A DNA stretch of 64,000 nt from Corynebacterium afermentans subsp. lipophilum. GTDB lineage: Bacteria > Actinomycetota > Actinomycetes > Mycobacteriales > Mycobacteriaceae. Shown here in pieces: positions 46,079 through 56,187 of this stretch (its first letter is position 1; every line of letters begins with the position of its first letter). Made by a program: the position numbers and the translations under genes. Below the pieces are notes generated by a model, which was not told the DNA's origin, did no database searches, and saw only the letters and a list, made by a program, of their open reading frames with translations. The stretch lies in contig NZ_CP046530.1 in NCBI RefSeq assembly GCF_030408375.1, positions 1,984,001 through 2,048,000 of the forward strand. The letters are read 5' to 3'.

Positions 46079-49000
46079 CTACATCCACCGCTCTAAAAAG
46101 TGTTGAAACTTTTCTTGGTTATCGTACAGAACCTTGCCAGCTGCGCCTAGCAACCCAAGCACCGCGAGCGCCCACACCCAGGGCGAGGGCTTCGAGGAGC
46201 CATTTTCGCTTTGCGACGACCCTCCGGCCGCCACGCCGTCCACCTCCACAGCCACCTTGAGTTGAGTCGTGGAGCCGTCGGCGAGCAACACGTTCACCGG
46301 GATCTCCTTGGCTTGGCCAGCGGCGGAAGCGGGAACGTGGATGTCCAGCACGCCGCGGGTGCGGTCCAGGGAGACCTCCCAGCCGTCGGCGTCGAACTCG
46401 CCCAGAGTAAACGGATACTCCGCGGCTGCCCGGGGCACCGGCAGGGTGACTTGCGTGGTGGTGTCGGGGCGGCCGACAGCGGAGACGTCGTTAAGCACGA
46501 TGCTCTCGGCGAGCGTGCCCTTGCCGGTCTTGGTGTGGACCTCAACCCGGGCGGACGTGATGGTGTGCGAGGAATCCTCGAACGTGACCTGCACCGGGAT
46601 GTCGCGCGGGCCCGGCACGGTGCCGTCGTAGCTGGCGACGGCCAGCTCGCCTGTGTCCGGGTCGACCTTCGTGCGCAGCCCCGGGATCGGCTTGATCAGG
46701 GAGAACGACGCGCCTGCGACATTCGGCCGCAAAATGGCGATCTGGCCGGCGTTGATGGTCACGCGCGGGTACTCCACCCGCGTCAGCGCCGCAGTGCCGC
46801 GCACGGTCGTTGCCGGCACCTCGACGACGCGCTGCGAACCGTCCGCGAACGTCACCACCACCGGGATCAGCGCGGCCTGCGGGGCCTCCTCGTCGCCGTT
46901 GCGGGCGGCAGTGATCGCGCCCGTCTTCGGGTCCACGGACGCCTGCCAGCCATCTGCGTCGAAGGACGCGGCCAGCGCGAACGTGGCACCAGCCGGGGCC
47001 TGGCTCGGCGGCACCGTGACTGGGGTTCCGGCTTCTGTGACCTGCACCGGACGCCAAGACACGACCTGGCTGGCAGCCTCAGACTGTGTGGCCACCGGCA
47101 CCGTGATTTCCTGCACGGAACCGTCCGGAAGCGTCAGCTTCAACGGGATGTCAAAGTTCGCGCCAACCGGAGCGTCCTCCGACACCTTCACGGTGATCGC
47201 GCCCGTTGCCGGATCGATCTCCACCGGCATCGCCGTCAGCCCGGTCTGCTCGAACGTCGCGCCCGGGGGCATCGAGCCCGTGGGGAACATGCGGATGTTG
47301 CCGTCCGCGTCGAAGAACGGTTTGCCGTAGCCCGCGGGCTCGGAGGAGTCCGCCAGCGACGGCCCCGTCAGTGCCACGATGCGAGCGAAGACGGTGGGCT
47401 CGCCGTCCTTGTCCGAAACCGTGCCGTCGGAGTACAGCACCGTCACCGGGACTTCGATCGGCTCCGGGTTCTCCTCCGAAGCAGCGGCGTAGATCGCGCC
47501 GGTGTCCGGGTCGATGCTGACATCCCAGCCCTTGTAGGCTTCGGCCGCACCAAGCTCATTGCCCTTGTCGTCATACACCGGGGCCAGCGCGTACTGGCCG
47601 ACGTTCTCGCCGTCCTTGTTGACGGGGAACGTGCCGTCGAGAAGCGGCACCACAACAGTCTTGCCCGGCTGCGCGCCGAGCCCCTCCTGGTAGGCGGGCT
47701 TGTACGTCTCGTTCTGCGCGCCGGCATCAACGTGGAAAACCGCCGTCGCTTCGCCGGTCGTGCCGTCCGGGTAGGTGAAGTCGACGGGGATCTCGATGGT
47801 CTCGCCCGCCGGGGTACGCAGAGGCGCCTTCACGGTGACAACGCCGGTGTCCTGGTCGACGGTTCCTTCAGCGCTCTCGGTGGAGAACTTCGTGCCAGCA
47901 GGAAGCGGCTGGCCCTTGTACTTGATGCCGTCGCGGTTGACGTTCGCGATCGGCGTGCGGCTCGAGTTGGTCTTGCCCGCCTGAACGTAGGAGTCCTTGT
48001 ACTCCATGCCGCTGATGCGGTCCGCGTCGCTCACCGGCTTGGTGACCTTCACCGTAACGGTGTCGCGCTCCCCTGCCTCGGAAACCACGTCAACGGTGTA
48101 CGTATCCGGCTCGACGTCGCGGCCCGGCGCCGCCACGACCTGACCGTCCGACGCCACGGACAGCCACTCCGGTGCGTCTCCCTCGACGCGTACGTTGACG
48201 GTCGTGGACGGCTTGCGGGAAGGCAGGGCGACCTTGGTGCTGCCCGCCTGCACGGTCAGCGCGTCCCAGGCGAAGTCGTCGACCGACGGGGCGGGCTTCG
48301 CGGTGGTCGGCTTGGCCGTGGTGGGCTTGGTTGTAGTGGGCTTGGTCGTGGTGGGCTGTGCGGAGGTGGCCTGACCCGAAGTCGGCTTGGTGGTCGACGT
48401 GGGTGCCGGCTGAGTCGTCAGCCGGTCCGAGGTCGGGGTCGCCGAAGTCGGCTTCGTGGTCGTCGGCTCCGGCGTGCCCTGACCGGACGTCTGTTTGCCC
48501 GTCGTTGCCGGAGTCGACGGCTCCGACGTCTTCTGTCCAGAGGTGGGCTGACCGGACGTCGGCTTCGCGGTAGTAGTCGGCTCCTCCGAAATCGGGGTCG
48601 TTGGCTCTGGCTGCGTCGTTACCCAACCAGACGTCTGCTCGGAAGAACCCGGCGTAGACGGCTTCGTCGTCGGTTCCGGGGTGTTCTGGCCTGACGTCGG
48701 CTTCGCGGTAGAAGTCGGTTCCTCCGAAGTCGGGGGCGTCGGCTCCGGCTGCGTCGTCGCCCAACCAGACGTCGGGGTTGCTGAAGTCGGCTTGCCGGAG
48801 GTTGGGGTCGTTGCACCGGTCGTCGGCTCTGCTGGGGTCGTCGGCTCGGACGTCGTCGTTTCCGGTGTCGTCGAATCACCAGACCCCTCTACTTGGATAT
48901 CGATGGTGTCGGTGATGACCTTGGCGTCGTTAGTGATGATCTCGACTTTCGCCTTGCCCGAAGTCTTTGGCTTGCCGGTGATCTTGCTCTTTTCGCCGTC

Positions 49001-49888
49001 GTAGGTCAGACCTTCCGGCAGGCCCGTGACCTCAACGGAAGATGCGTTTTCCGTGGGGATATCGATGTCCACTGACTCGCCGGGCTTGACCGGCGCCGGA
49101 TCCGCAACAAAGTCCTCTTCGACCGGAGCTGGCAGGTTTGCAGAGTCGTTCACCGTGATAGTGAAGGTCTGCTCAAGCGGGCCATTGGCGCCTTGCATAA
49201 CCTTGCCGGACCTATCGACGACATTCGTCGTCACCGTGAAAGTACCAGCTTGCGTCGGCGTGCCCTTGATGTAGATGTGTTTGATCCGACCGAAGAGTCG
49301 CGGATCATACGTAAGCCCTTCCGGCAACTCGGAGCCGTCTGCAACCACCAGATCAGCGCCGAGCGGGACGTTGTTGGCTTGGATGTTTACAGCGTGGATT
49401 GCCTTGCCGGTCCAAAATATTTTGTCGCTCTGCCCTAGGTAGATCGGACCACCCGCAAGACGGACCTTCGCGTCGAACTCCGCCTTGGAGCCGTCGCCAT
49501 AGGTGGCCTCAACGAAAATCGAGTCGTTTTCCTCCAGGTCAGCTTCTATTTGTGGCTCAACGGTGATTTGACCAGTCTCGGACACTGTGGCGTTCCAGCC
49601 AGGATTCGTCTCTTCCGCAATGCTGAACGCAATTGGCTCAGGCGAGCGGATCAGGTCGTTCCTCCAGTTGATTGTGGTCTTTTCTCCGTACCGCACGGTT
49701 GTCGCGATCAACGGGTATTTCACACCCGACCTTTGCGCTTCGGTACGGAGCTGCGCCACCGCCTGCGACGCGGCCTGCGGGGCTGCAACCGGCTGGACAC
49801 CCGTCACCACAAGCGACAGGCCGAGCGCGCACGCGGCTACCGATGTCCCGCGCCGACGCGCAATCGCGCGGTCATGCTTTCCAGTCAT
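46079..49888 (-). CDS. Large surface stalk protein with Rib/Ig-like repeats
   Basis: ATG 49888 (MTGKHDRAIARRRG) has GAAGGGG six bases upstream; a frame to 49915 adds nine residues. The 1269-residue protein has a signal peptide (to about 45), Ig-like domains (GLPEGLTYDP type), a 200-residue Thr/Pro/Ser stalk with TSG--TTQPEPT repeats, and then five or more Rib/alpha-like domains ending in patterns such as VTFADGSQRVVEVP, DFTYPDGTTGEATAVF. A membrane helix near the end (WVWALAVLGLLGAAGKVLY) and basic/aromatic tail anchor it without LPxTG. It is first in an operon with the metalloprotease. Confidence 0.87.
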   Translation of the reverse strand: MTGKHDRAIARRRGTSVAACALGLSLVVTGVQPVAAPQAASQAVAQLRTEAQRSGVKYPLIATTVRYGEKTTINWRNDLIRSPEPIAFSIAEETNPGWNATVSETGQITVEPQIEADLEENDSIFVEATYGDGSKAEFDAKVRLAGGPIYLGQSDKIFWTGKAIHAVNIQANNVPLGADLVVADGSELPEGLTYDPRLFGRIKHIYIKGTPTQAGTFTVTTNVVDRSGKVMQGANGPLEQTFTITVNDSANLPAPVEEDFVADPAPVKPGESVDIDIPTENASSVEVTGLPEGLTYDGEKSKITGKPKTSGKAKVEIITNDAKVITDTIDIQVEGSGDSTTPETTTSEPTTPAEPTTGATTPTSGKPTSATPTSGWATTQPEPTPPTSEEPTSTAKPTSGQNTPEPTTKPSTPGSSEQTSGWVTTQPEPTTPISEEPTTTAKPTSGQPTSGQKTSEPSTPATTGKQTSGQGTPEPTTTKPTSATPTSDRLTTQPAPTSTTKPTSGQATSAQPTTTKPTTTKPTTAKPTTAKPAPSVDDFAWDALTVQAGSTKVALPSRKPSTTVNVRVEGDAPEWLSVASDGQVVAAPGRDVEPDTYTVDVVSEAGERDTVTVKVTKPVSDADRISGMEYKDSYVQAGKTNSSRTPIANVNRDGIKYKGQPLPAGTKFSTESAEGTVDQDTGVVTVKAPLRTPAGETIEIPVDFTYPDGTTGEATAVFHVDAGAQNETYKPAYQEGLGAQPGKTVVVPLLDGTFPVNKDGENVGQYALAPVYDDKGNELGAAEAYKGWDVSIDPDTGAIYAAASEENPEPIEVPVTVLYSDGTVSDKDGEPTVFARIVALTGPSLADSSEPAGYGKPFFDADGNIRMFPTGSMPPGATFEQTGLTAMPVEIDPATGAITVKVSEDAPVGANFDIPLKLTLPDGSVQEITVPVATQSEAASQVVSWRPVQVTEAGTPVTVPPSQAPAGATFALAASFDADGWQASVDPKTGAITAARNGDEEAPQAALIPVVVTFADGSQRVVEVPATTVRGTAALTRVEYPRVTINAGQIAILRPNVAGASFSLIKPIPGLRTKVDPDTGELAVASYDGTVPGPRDIPVQVTFEDSSHTITSARVEVHTKTGKGTLAESIVLNDVSAVGRPDTTTQVTLPVPRAAAEYPFTLGEFDADGWEVSLDRTRGVLDIHVPASAAGQAKEIPVNVLLADGSTTQLKVAVEVDGVAAGGSSQSENGSSKPSPWVWALAVLGLLGAAGKVLYDNQEKFQHFLERWM

Positions 49889-50293
49889 GGCAAACCCCTT
49901 CTCGGAACTTTTCATCTATCGCCGACGTAATCAACAGCCAACAATACGATTTTTTGCAACTGCAAATCTATAGCGTGCGAACCCATAAAGACAACACATT
50001 TATGGTTTCTAGAGCTGCTAGTCAACTCAGTAGAGGCCAGCACAGTCCCCTACCCTGCTACGCCCGAGCCCCAGACAGTTTTTGTGCAATCCATCACAAA
50101 AACGGAATCGTCATATGTTTGAGAGGGACCTGGTCGATTCGAGCACTAGCAGATCACGCCGCTACCGAACCCGCTTTTCAATATCACCTGGGACAACACA
50201 AACTTGGACGCTTGATCTGCTAGTCGCAGCTTGCACATTGCGTATCGACGCATCCGACAACCACGCCTACAGCTCCCACCAACAACAAGATCG

Positions 50294-50428
50294 CTGACCG
50301 TCTAGCAGCACTGCACGACCTGCTAGACGATCCGCGAACCGGCTCCGCATTTCCCCAGGTGTTGATGGCATTGAGTTTCAGTATGGGGCTGATCGTCTAG
50401 CACCCGCCGCACGCTGCTAGACGGTCAG
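50294..50428. repeat. Compound palindromic element G (GTCTAGCAG unit)
   Basis: Four units occur in alternating orientation: CTGACCGTCTAGCAG (50294), CTGCTAGACGATC (50320), GATCGTCTAGCA (50391) and GCTGCTAGACGGTCAG (50413). Units 1-2 and 3-4 can each form a hairpin. Units 1-4 and 2-3 are also exact complements, so a single large nested fold is an alternative. Confidence 0.9.
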
Positions 50429-50445
50429 GCAACAGAGCAGCAGAA

Positions 50446-50483
50446 AGCCCCGGCACCAGGCCTCGCGAACTGGTGCCGGGGCT
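50446..50483 (-). terminator. Terminator of pta-ackA
   Basis: A perfect 14-bp GC-rich stem (50446-50459 with 50470-50483) lies 12 bases past the ackA stop codon. On the minus strand it is followed by TTCTGCTG, not a T-run. Confidence 0.82.
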
Positions 50484-50494
50484 GAGAAGCCGCA

Positions 50495-51700
50495 CTACCC
50501 CACGCGGGCGGCGACGGCGGCGGCCTTCTGCGCGATGGCCAGCTCCTCGTTGGTGGGCACGACAAGGACCTTCACCTTGGAGTCGTCGGTGGAGATGATG
50601 CGCGGGCCGTCGTTGGGCAGGGCGTTCTTCTCCGGGTCGATTTCGATGCCGTACATCTTCAGGTTGTCCAGGGCGTCCATGCGCACGTGCTGATCGTTCT
50701 CGCCGACGCCGGCGGTGAACGTGATGGCGTCCACGCGGCCGAGCTCGATCATGTAGGAGCCGATGAAGCGGCGCAGCTGGTTCAGGTAGACCATGTAGGC
50801 CAGCCAGGCGTTTTCGTCTTCTTCCTCGATCATGGCGCGCAGCTCGCGGAAGTCGTTGACACCGGACAGGCCCTTCACGCCGGACTGGCGGTTGAGCAGG
50901 TTGTCAATCTCGTCGATGGACATGCCGCCCTGGCGCACCAGGTGGAAGATGATGCCGGGGTCGATGTCGCCGGAGCGGGTGCCCATGGCCAGGCCGGCCA
51001 GCGGGGTCAGGCCCATCGAGGTGTCAATCGGGTGGCCGTTGGCCACTGCCGACGCGGAGGCGCCGTTTCCCAGGTGCAGCACGATCTGGCGGGTGTGGTT
51101 CGGGTCGCGGCCGATCAGCTCCGGCACCTGGGAAGAGACGAACTCGTGGGAGGTGCCGTGGAAGCCGTAGCGGCGGATCAGGTTCTGCTCCGCCACCTCG
51201 GCGTTGATCGCGTACAGGGCGGCGGCCGGCGGCAGGTCGCGGAAGAAGCCAGTGTCGAACACCGCCACGTGCGGGATGTCCGGCAGCAGGGCGCGGGCGA
51301 CCTCGATGCCGTCGATGTTGGCCGGGTTGTGCAGCGGCGCCAGCGGGATCAGGTCGCGGATCATGTCAACCACCGGGTCCAGGATCAGCTCCGGCTCGGA
51401 GAAGACCATGCCGCCGTGGACGACGCGGTGGCCTGCGGCGACGATGTCGAGTTGGGTCGGGCCGATGCCTTTGGCGTCGAGAAGCTTGAATGTTTCCTGC
51501 AGGCCGTCGGCATGGGTGGGCACGGCCTTTTGCACGACGAACTTCTGGCCGTCGTACTTGATGGTGATGCGGCCCTGCGGCTCGCCGATCTGCTCGACCA
51601 GGCCGGAGACGAACGGGTCGTCGGAGGCGCCCGAGGTCGGGTCGACGATCTGGAACTTGATGGAGGAAGAGCCAGAGTTAATAACGAGTACGTAGGACAT
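50495..51700 (-). CDS. ackA: Acetate kinase
   Basis: The 401-residue protein has the ASKHA signatures [16 protein letters not shown] at the start and [14 protein letters not shown] near the end, plus [14 protein letters not shown]. It makes ATP from acetyl phosphate and acetate in the Pta-AckA pathway. Its ATG follows directly on the pta stop codon (TAAATG). Confidence 0.97.
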   Translation of the reverse strand: MSYVLVINSGSSSIKFQIVDPTSGASDDPFVSGLVEQIGEPQGRITIKYDGQKFVVQKAVPTHADGLQETFKLLDAKGIGPTQLDIVAAGHRVVHGGMVFSEPELILDPVVDMIRDLIPLAPLHNPANIDGIEVARALLPDIPHVAVFDTGFFRDLPPAAALYAINAEVAEQNLIRRYGFHGTSHEFVSSQVPELIGRDPNHTRQIVLHLGNGASASAVANGHPIDTSMGLTPLAGLAMGTRSGDIDPGIIFHLVRQGGMSIDEIDNLLNRQSGVKGLSGVNDFRELRAMIEEEDENAWLAYMVYLNQLRRFIGSYMIELGRVDAITFTAGVGENDQHVRMDALDNLKMYGIEIDPEKNALPNDGPRIISTDDSKVKVLVVPTNEELAIAQKAAAVAARVG

Positions 51701-53050
51701 TTACTTCGCTCCCGCCTGGATCGCCGTGATAGCAACGGTGTTAACAATGTCCGGCACGGTCGCGCCGCGGGACAGGTCGTTGACCGGCTTGTTCAGGCCC
51801 TGCAGCACCGGTCCGACAGCGAGCGCGCCGCCGGTGCGCTGGGCGATCTTGTAGCCCGCGTTGCCCGCCTCCAGGTCCGGGAAGATGAACACGTTGGCCT
51901 GGCCGGCAACCGGGGAATCCGGGGCCTTCTTGGCGCCAACACCCGGGTCGCAGGCGGCGTCGAACTGCAGCGGGCCGTCGATGGCGACGTCCGGGGCGAG
52001 CTCCTTGGCCTTCGCGGTTGCCTCCACGGCGCGCTCCACGTCCGGGCCGGAGCCGGAGGTGCCGGTGGAGTAGGACAGGATGGCCACCTTCGGGTCGATG
52101 CCGAACTGCGCGGCCGTCTGCGCGGACACGGCGGCGATCTCGCCGATCTGCTCGGCGGTCGGGTTCGGGTTCACGGCGCAATCGCCGAACGCCCAGAGAC
52201 GGTCCTGCATGACCATGAGGAAAATCGAGGAAACCACGGACGCGCCCGGGGCGGTCTTGATGATCTGGAAGGACGGCTTAATCGTGTGCGCGGTGGTGTG
52301 CGCGGCGCCGGAGACCATGCCGTCGGCAAGCCCCTTGTGCACCATCATGGTGCCGAAGTAAGAGACGTCCTTCATGGTCTCGCGCGCCTCTTCGATGGTC
52401 ACGCCCTTCTTCTTGCGCAGCTCCGCGAACTCGGCGGCGAACTCCTCGGCCAGCTCCGATTCGAGGTGGTTCACCAAATTCGCGCCGGTGAGGTCCAGGC
52501 CCAGGTCGGACGCGCGGCGGTTCATGTCGTCCACGTCGCCGAGGATGGTCAGCTCGGCCACGCCCTGCTTGAGCAGCTGGTCCGCAGCCTGCAGGATGCG
52601 GTCGTCCTCGCCCTCCGGCAGCACCACGTGCTTGCAGTTGGCCTTGGCCTGCTCGACCAGCTGGCGCTCGAACACCACGGGGCTCATCACCTGCCGGGCG
52701 TCCGTGCCGCCAATCTCAACGTCCGAAAGATCGCCATCGCTTGTCGACGCCACGGTCGCCCCCAACTCCCCAATCCTCGCTACAGCGAGCTTGGCAGCCG
52801 CCTCGTCGCCTGCGGCGAGCAGCACCGGGGCGCCAATCGCGGCGGCGAGCTGAGCATCGAAGTTGTAGTCGCCGGTACCCGCGTACAGCGCCGGCTCTTC
52901 AGTGACCTGTTCGGAGTTGAAGATTTCCGGCACGCTGTCACCCGAAAGTCGCACCAGGGGCAGCTCCAAACGGCTGGCAAGCTGCTGCAGATCCAGTCCG
53001 TCGAAGGTGCGGTTAGCAAGGGTTACCAGCATTGATTGGCGTTGAGACAT
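51701..53050 (-). CDS. pta: Phosphate acetyltransferase
   Basis: The start was placed at ATG 53050 (MSQRQSMLVTLANRTFDG) because AAAGGTGA lies a few bases upstream. The 449-residue enzyme has an N-terminal DRTGG-like domain and the C-terminal PTA domain (VVLPEGEDDRILQAAD, AGQANVFIFPDLEAGN). It converts acetyl-CoA to acetyl phosphate. The pair pta-ackA is a standard corynebacterial operon for acetate use and overflow. Confidence 0.97.
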   Translation of the reverse strand: MSQRQSMLVTLANRTFDGLDLQQLASRLELPLVRLSGDSVPEIFNSEQVTEEPALYAGTGDYNFDAQLAAAIGAPVLLAAGDEAAAKLAVARIGELGATVASTSDGDLSDVEIGGTDARQVMSPVVFERQLVEQAKANCKHVVLPEGEDDRILQAADQLLKQGVAELTILGDVDDMNRRASDLGLDLTGANLVNHLESELAEEFAAEFAELRKKKGVTIEEARETMKDVSYFGTMMVHKGLADGMVSGAAHTTAHTIKPSFQIIKTAPGASVVSSIFLMVMQDRLWAFGDCAVNPNPTAEQIGEIAAVSAQTAAQFGIDPKVAILSYSTGTSGSGPDVERAVEATAKAKELAPDVAIDGPLQFDAACDPGVGAKKAPDSPVAGQANVFIFPDLEAGNAGYKIAQRTGGALAVGPVLQGLNKPVNDLSRGATVPDIVNTVAITAIQAGAK

Positions 53051-53128
53051 GGCTTCACCTTTCGTCGTGGGCAAACATGCAACAGTTTACCGGTGGGAGC
53101 CCCGCCAAGACGAACTGAATGGTGTGAT

Positions 53129-54304
53129 CTAATTCTCGCTGGGTTTGCCGTCAATTTTGTAAATTTCTCTGACGGCCTCCTCCGTGCGTTGGCGGGCCTC
53201 GGCTGCGGAATCGGCCGTGGCGAGGACCAGCGTGCCGTCGCCAAGCATTCGCACCGTAACCTCCTCCACCGCCATGGCCGCAGCGAGCGCGGCCTGCGAC
53301 GGGTGCCCCTCCAAAAAGCGCACCGCACCAGGGCTGATCAGCGTCGAATCAATGGGCAAGCGCTGCGTGGCGTGCGCTTGCAGGTCGAACTGGTTGATGC
53401 GCTGGGTGACAAAGGTGACCAGGCCATCGCGGCTCGGGCGCGGGGTGACCTGGGAGAAGTAGACATCGTCGCCCGATACGAACATCTCCACCGAGAAAAT
53501 ACCGCAGCTGGCCAGCGCGCCGACGATGCGCGCGGCGATCGAACGGGCGTTATCCATCGCCGCTTCAGGCAGCGGCGCGGGCTGCCAACTTTCGACGAGG
53601 CGGCCTTCCCTGTGGCGGGTGCCAATCGGCTCGCAGAACCACGTGGCCAGCTCGCCCGTACTCGGGTCAATCGAGCGAGCCGCGAGAATGGTGACCTCGA
53701 AGTCGAAGTCGATGAAGCGCTCCACCACTGCGCCCTGGCCCAGGCCGCGATCGGCGGCGCGCCACGCGTCGGCGAGGTCGCCGTCGCTATGCACGAAGCT
53801 AAACCCCTCGCCGTCCTTACTGGTCGGGGCCTTGACCACACACGGATAGCCAATGCGCTCCACCGCATCCTGCATCTCCTGCGGGGTTGCGGCGAACTCG
53901 TAGTCCAGGGTGGGAAGCCCCAGCTCCTCGTTAGCCTGCTTGCGTACCGCCATCCGGTCCGCGGTATGACGGCACGCGTCCACCGACGGCGCCACCACCG
54001 CACCGACACGCTCCGAGATCTCCTGAACCGTCTCGATCGTGTCCTCCGCATCGCCCGAGGTGACCATGATCCCCGGGTAGAACACCTCCGCGATGCTCGC
54101 CGCCCCGACCCGGGTGTCAAAGCCCATGCGCTTGTAGGCCTGCTCCAGGTCGAGCGCCATCGCGGACTCGCCCAGAATCAGCGCACGGCGCGGCATTTCC
54201 GGCGGCTCCTCGCTGGTAGCGGGCGCGGCGGGGACGGTAGGGATAGCGCCCGTGTCGTCGGCGGAGTGCTCGGAGGGGTGCTCTGCAGAGTGCGGAACAG
54301 TCAT
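53129..54304 (-). CDS. purT: Formate-dependent GAR transformylase
   Basis: The 391-residue ATP-grasp enzyme matches PurT: an N-terminal domain ALILGESAMALDLEQAYKRM, ATP-grasp blocks (YPCVVKAPTSKDGEGFS) and the end region DGTLVLATADSAAEAR. It has a non-homologous N-terminal tail of about 35 residues rich in Pro, Ala and Glu. It adds formyl to GAR with ATP and formate in purine synthesis. GATAAT lies eight bases before the ATG, so the transcript may be leaderless. The divergent intergenic region carries element H. Confidence 0.93.
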   Translation of the reverse strand: MTVPHSAEHPSEHSADDTGAIPTVPAAPATSEEPPEMPRRALILGESAMALDLEQAYKRMGFDTRVGAASIAEVFYPGIMVTSGDAEDTIETVQEISERVGAVVAPSVDACRHTADRMAVRKQANEELGLPTLDYEFAATPQEMQDAVERIGYPCVVKAPTSKDGEGFSFVHSDGDLADAWRAADRGLGQGAVVERFIDFDFEVTILAARSIDPSTGELATWFCEPIGTRHREGRLVESWQPAPLPEAAMDNARSIAARIVGALASCGIFSVEMFVSGDDVYFSQVTPRPSRDGLVTFVTQRINQFDLQAHATQRLPIDSTLISPGAVRFLEGHPSQAALAAAMAVEEVTVRMLGDGTLVLATADSAAEARQRTEEAVREIYKIDGKPSEN

Positions 54305-54845
54305 GGGAGCTAATTATCCCACAGTTGCCTGTGCGTGCTGGAACACGCAGCCTCTGCAGTGCGTGACGGGGTTACTTCGCAGCGTCGGCGTCGGTCTCAA
54401 TCTGGGCCTCAGCCTGCGCGGAGGCAACGGGGGCAAGCGGGGCCTCGGCGGACAGCGGTGTTTTTGGACACGGAGGTTTTCGTTACACACCTCCCCGCGG
54501 AAGTTCGGCGCCATGGGCGCGAGGACGGCCGGGAACTTGTGTTACACCGCCACTACACAAACCCTGGGACCCTTAGCCTGGGATCGGCCAATTTTGGCGC
54601 ATTCCCAGGCTAAGGCTCCCAGGGTTTGGCGGCGGACAGGTCCGGAACCCGTCCTGGGCAGCCAGACCACGATCAGCGTCAACGGCGGCAGACCAAAACC
54701 GAGGAACTTAGCTCAGCCCAGCCGGTTTTCGCGGCAGAAATATCGCAACATTTCCATTACGTCACGGGGCGAGGTTTCCGACTGGCCCCTTTCGCGCACC
54801 TCGCCAGGCAGATGCCCCCTTTAATCCCCGATCCCGAAGAAACCG
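54305..54845. other. 540-bp intergenic region between purT and purA
   Basis: No intact gene. On the minus strand bases 54374-54470 read in one frame as an Ala/Glu/Pro-rich tail (APLAPVASAQAEAQIETDAD) ending at a TAA at 54374, without any start or ribosome site; this may be the eroded end of a lost gene. Element H lies at 54559-54627. The remainder (54630-54840) has no features I can name. Confidence 0.5.
54559..54627. repeat. Compound palindromic element H (CCTGGGA unit)
   Basis: A 25-bp left arm (54559-54583) with two CCTGGGA copies matches the inverted right arm (54603-54627) at 24 of 25 positions. The central part has its own small palindrome, GCCAATTTTGGC (54587-54598), so the hairpin continues inward. 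Confidence 0.92.
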
Positions 54846-56135
54846 CTACCGCTGCATCACATCGTGGCGCACGATGGTCTGGTCACGGCCCGGGCCGACA
54901 CCGATGTAAGAGATCGGCGCGCCGGAAAGCTCCTCAAGGCGCAGCACGTAGTCCTGGGCCTTCTGCGGCAGGTCTTCAAACTCCCGGCACTCGGTAATGT
55001 CCTCATCCCAGGCCGGCATGGTTTCGTAGATCGGTTCGGCGTGGTGGAAGTCCGTTTGCGTCAGCGGCATCTCGTCGAAGCGCTTGCCGTCCACGTCGTA
55101 CGCCACGCAGATGGGGATCTCCCCGATACCGGTGAGCACGTCCAGCTTGGTCAAGAACAAGTCGGTGAAGCCGTTGACGCGGGAGGCGTAGCGCGCGATC
55201 ACACTGTCGTACCAGCCGGTGCGGCGCACGCGCCCGGTGTTCACACCCACCTCGCCGCCGGTGACCTGAAGGAACTCGCCCCACTTATCAAACAGCTCCG
55301 TCGGGAACGGGCCCGCACCCACGCGAGTGGTGTATGCCTTAATAATGCCCAGCACCCCGGTGATGCGGGTCGGTCCGATGCCGGAGCCCACGCACGCGCC
55401 ACCTGCGGTGGGGTTGGAGGAGGTGACAAACGGGTAGGTGCCGTGATCCACATCCAGCATGGTGGCCTGGCCGCCCTCCATGAGCACGTGCTCGCCGCGG
55501 TCGAGTGCTTGGTTAAGCACACGCTCCGCGTCGATGACCATGGGCGCGAGACGCTCGCCGTAGCGGCCGAAGTAGTCCATCGTCTCCTCCACGGAGATCG
55601 CACGGCGGTTGTACATCTTCACCAGCATCTGGTTCTTCACGTCCAGCGCGGACTCGATCTTCTGACGCAGGATGGACTCGTCGAATACGTCCTGCACGCG
55701 CAGACCTACACGCGCAACCTTGTCCGCGTAGGTGGGGCCGATGCCGCGGCCGGTGGTGCCGATGGCGCGCTTGCCCAGGAAGCGCTCCTGCACGCGGTCC
55801 AGCTGCTGGTGGTATGGGGCCACCAGGTGCGCGTTGGCAGAGACTTTCAGGCGCGAGGCGTTGGCGCCGCGGGCTTCCAGCCCATCGATCTCTTCGAATA
55901 GGGCCTCCAGGTTCACCACCACGCCGTTACCGAGGATCGGGGTGGCGTTCTCACTAAGCACGCCGGCGGGAAGCAGCTTCAGCTCGTACTTCTCCCCGCC
56001 CACCACAACGGTGTGGCCCGCGTTGTTGCCGCCGTTGGGTTTGACTACGTAATCGACCTTGCCGCCGAGGATGTCGGTTGCCTTGCCTTTGCCCTCGTCG
56101 CCCCACTGGGCGCCCACAATGATGATGGCGGACAT
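54846..56135 (-). CDS. purA: Adenylosuccinate synthetase
   Basis: ATG 56135 ([18 protein letters not shown]) has AAGGAG six bases upstream; the open frame to 56327 has no support. At 429 residues it is the usual length. [11 protein letters not shown] and GIGPTYADK and the C-terminal GPGRDQTI are family motifs. It joins IMP and aspartate with GTP in the AMP branch. The next gene upstream is a divergent conserved unknown, an arrangement shared with Rv0357c-Rv0358. Confidence 0.97.
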   Translation of the reverse strand: MSAIIIVGAQWGDEGKGKATDILGGKVDYVVKPNGGNNAGHTVVVGGEKYELKLLPAGVLSENATPILGNGVVVNLEALFEEIDGLEARGANASRLKVSANAHLVAPYHQQLDRVQERFLGKRAIGTTGRGIGPTYADKVARVGLRVQDVFDESILRQKIESALDVKNQMLVKMYNRRAISVEETMDYFGRYGERLAPMVIDAERVLNQALDRGEHVLMEGGQATMLDVDHGTYPFVTSSNPTAGGACVGSGIGPTRITGVLGIIKAYTTRVGAGPFPTELFDKWGEFLQVTGGEVGVNTGRVRRTGWYDSVIARYASRVNGFTDLFLTKLDVLTGIGEIPICVAYDVDGKRFDEMPLTQTDFHHAEPIYETMPAWDEDITECREFEDLPQKAQDYVLRLEELSGAPISYIGVGPGRDQTIVRHDVMQR

Positions 56136-56187
56136 CGCACACTCCTTATATATGGCGCAATAACGGCCATATTGTAGCGTGAGCGCC

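Larger units (their letters stand above)
49889..50493. other. 600-bp intergenic region upstream of the stalk protein
   Basis: There is no credible gene. The right half carries element G and the ackA terminator. The left half (49916-50240) is AT-richer than its neighbours and should hold the promoter for the minus-strand stalk-metalloprotease operon; no definite -35/-10 pair could be chosen. Confidence 0.6.

Noticed and set aside
50000..50300. Short plus-strand frames in the intergenic region before the stalk gene
   Set aside because: They lack ribosome sites and codon bias, and part of the region is palindromic element G.
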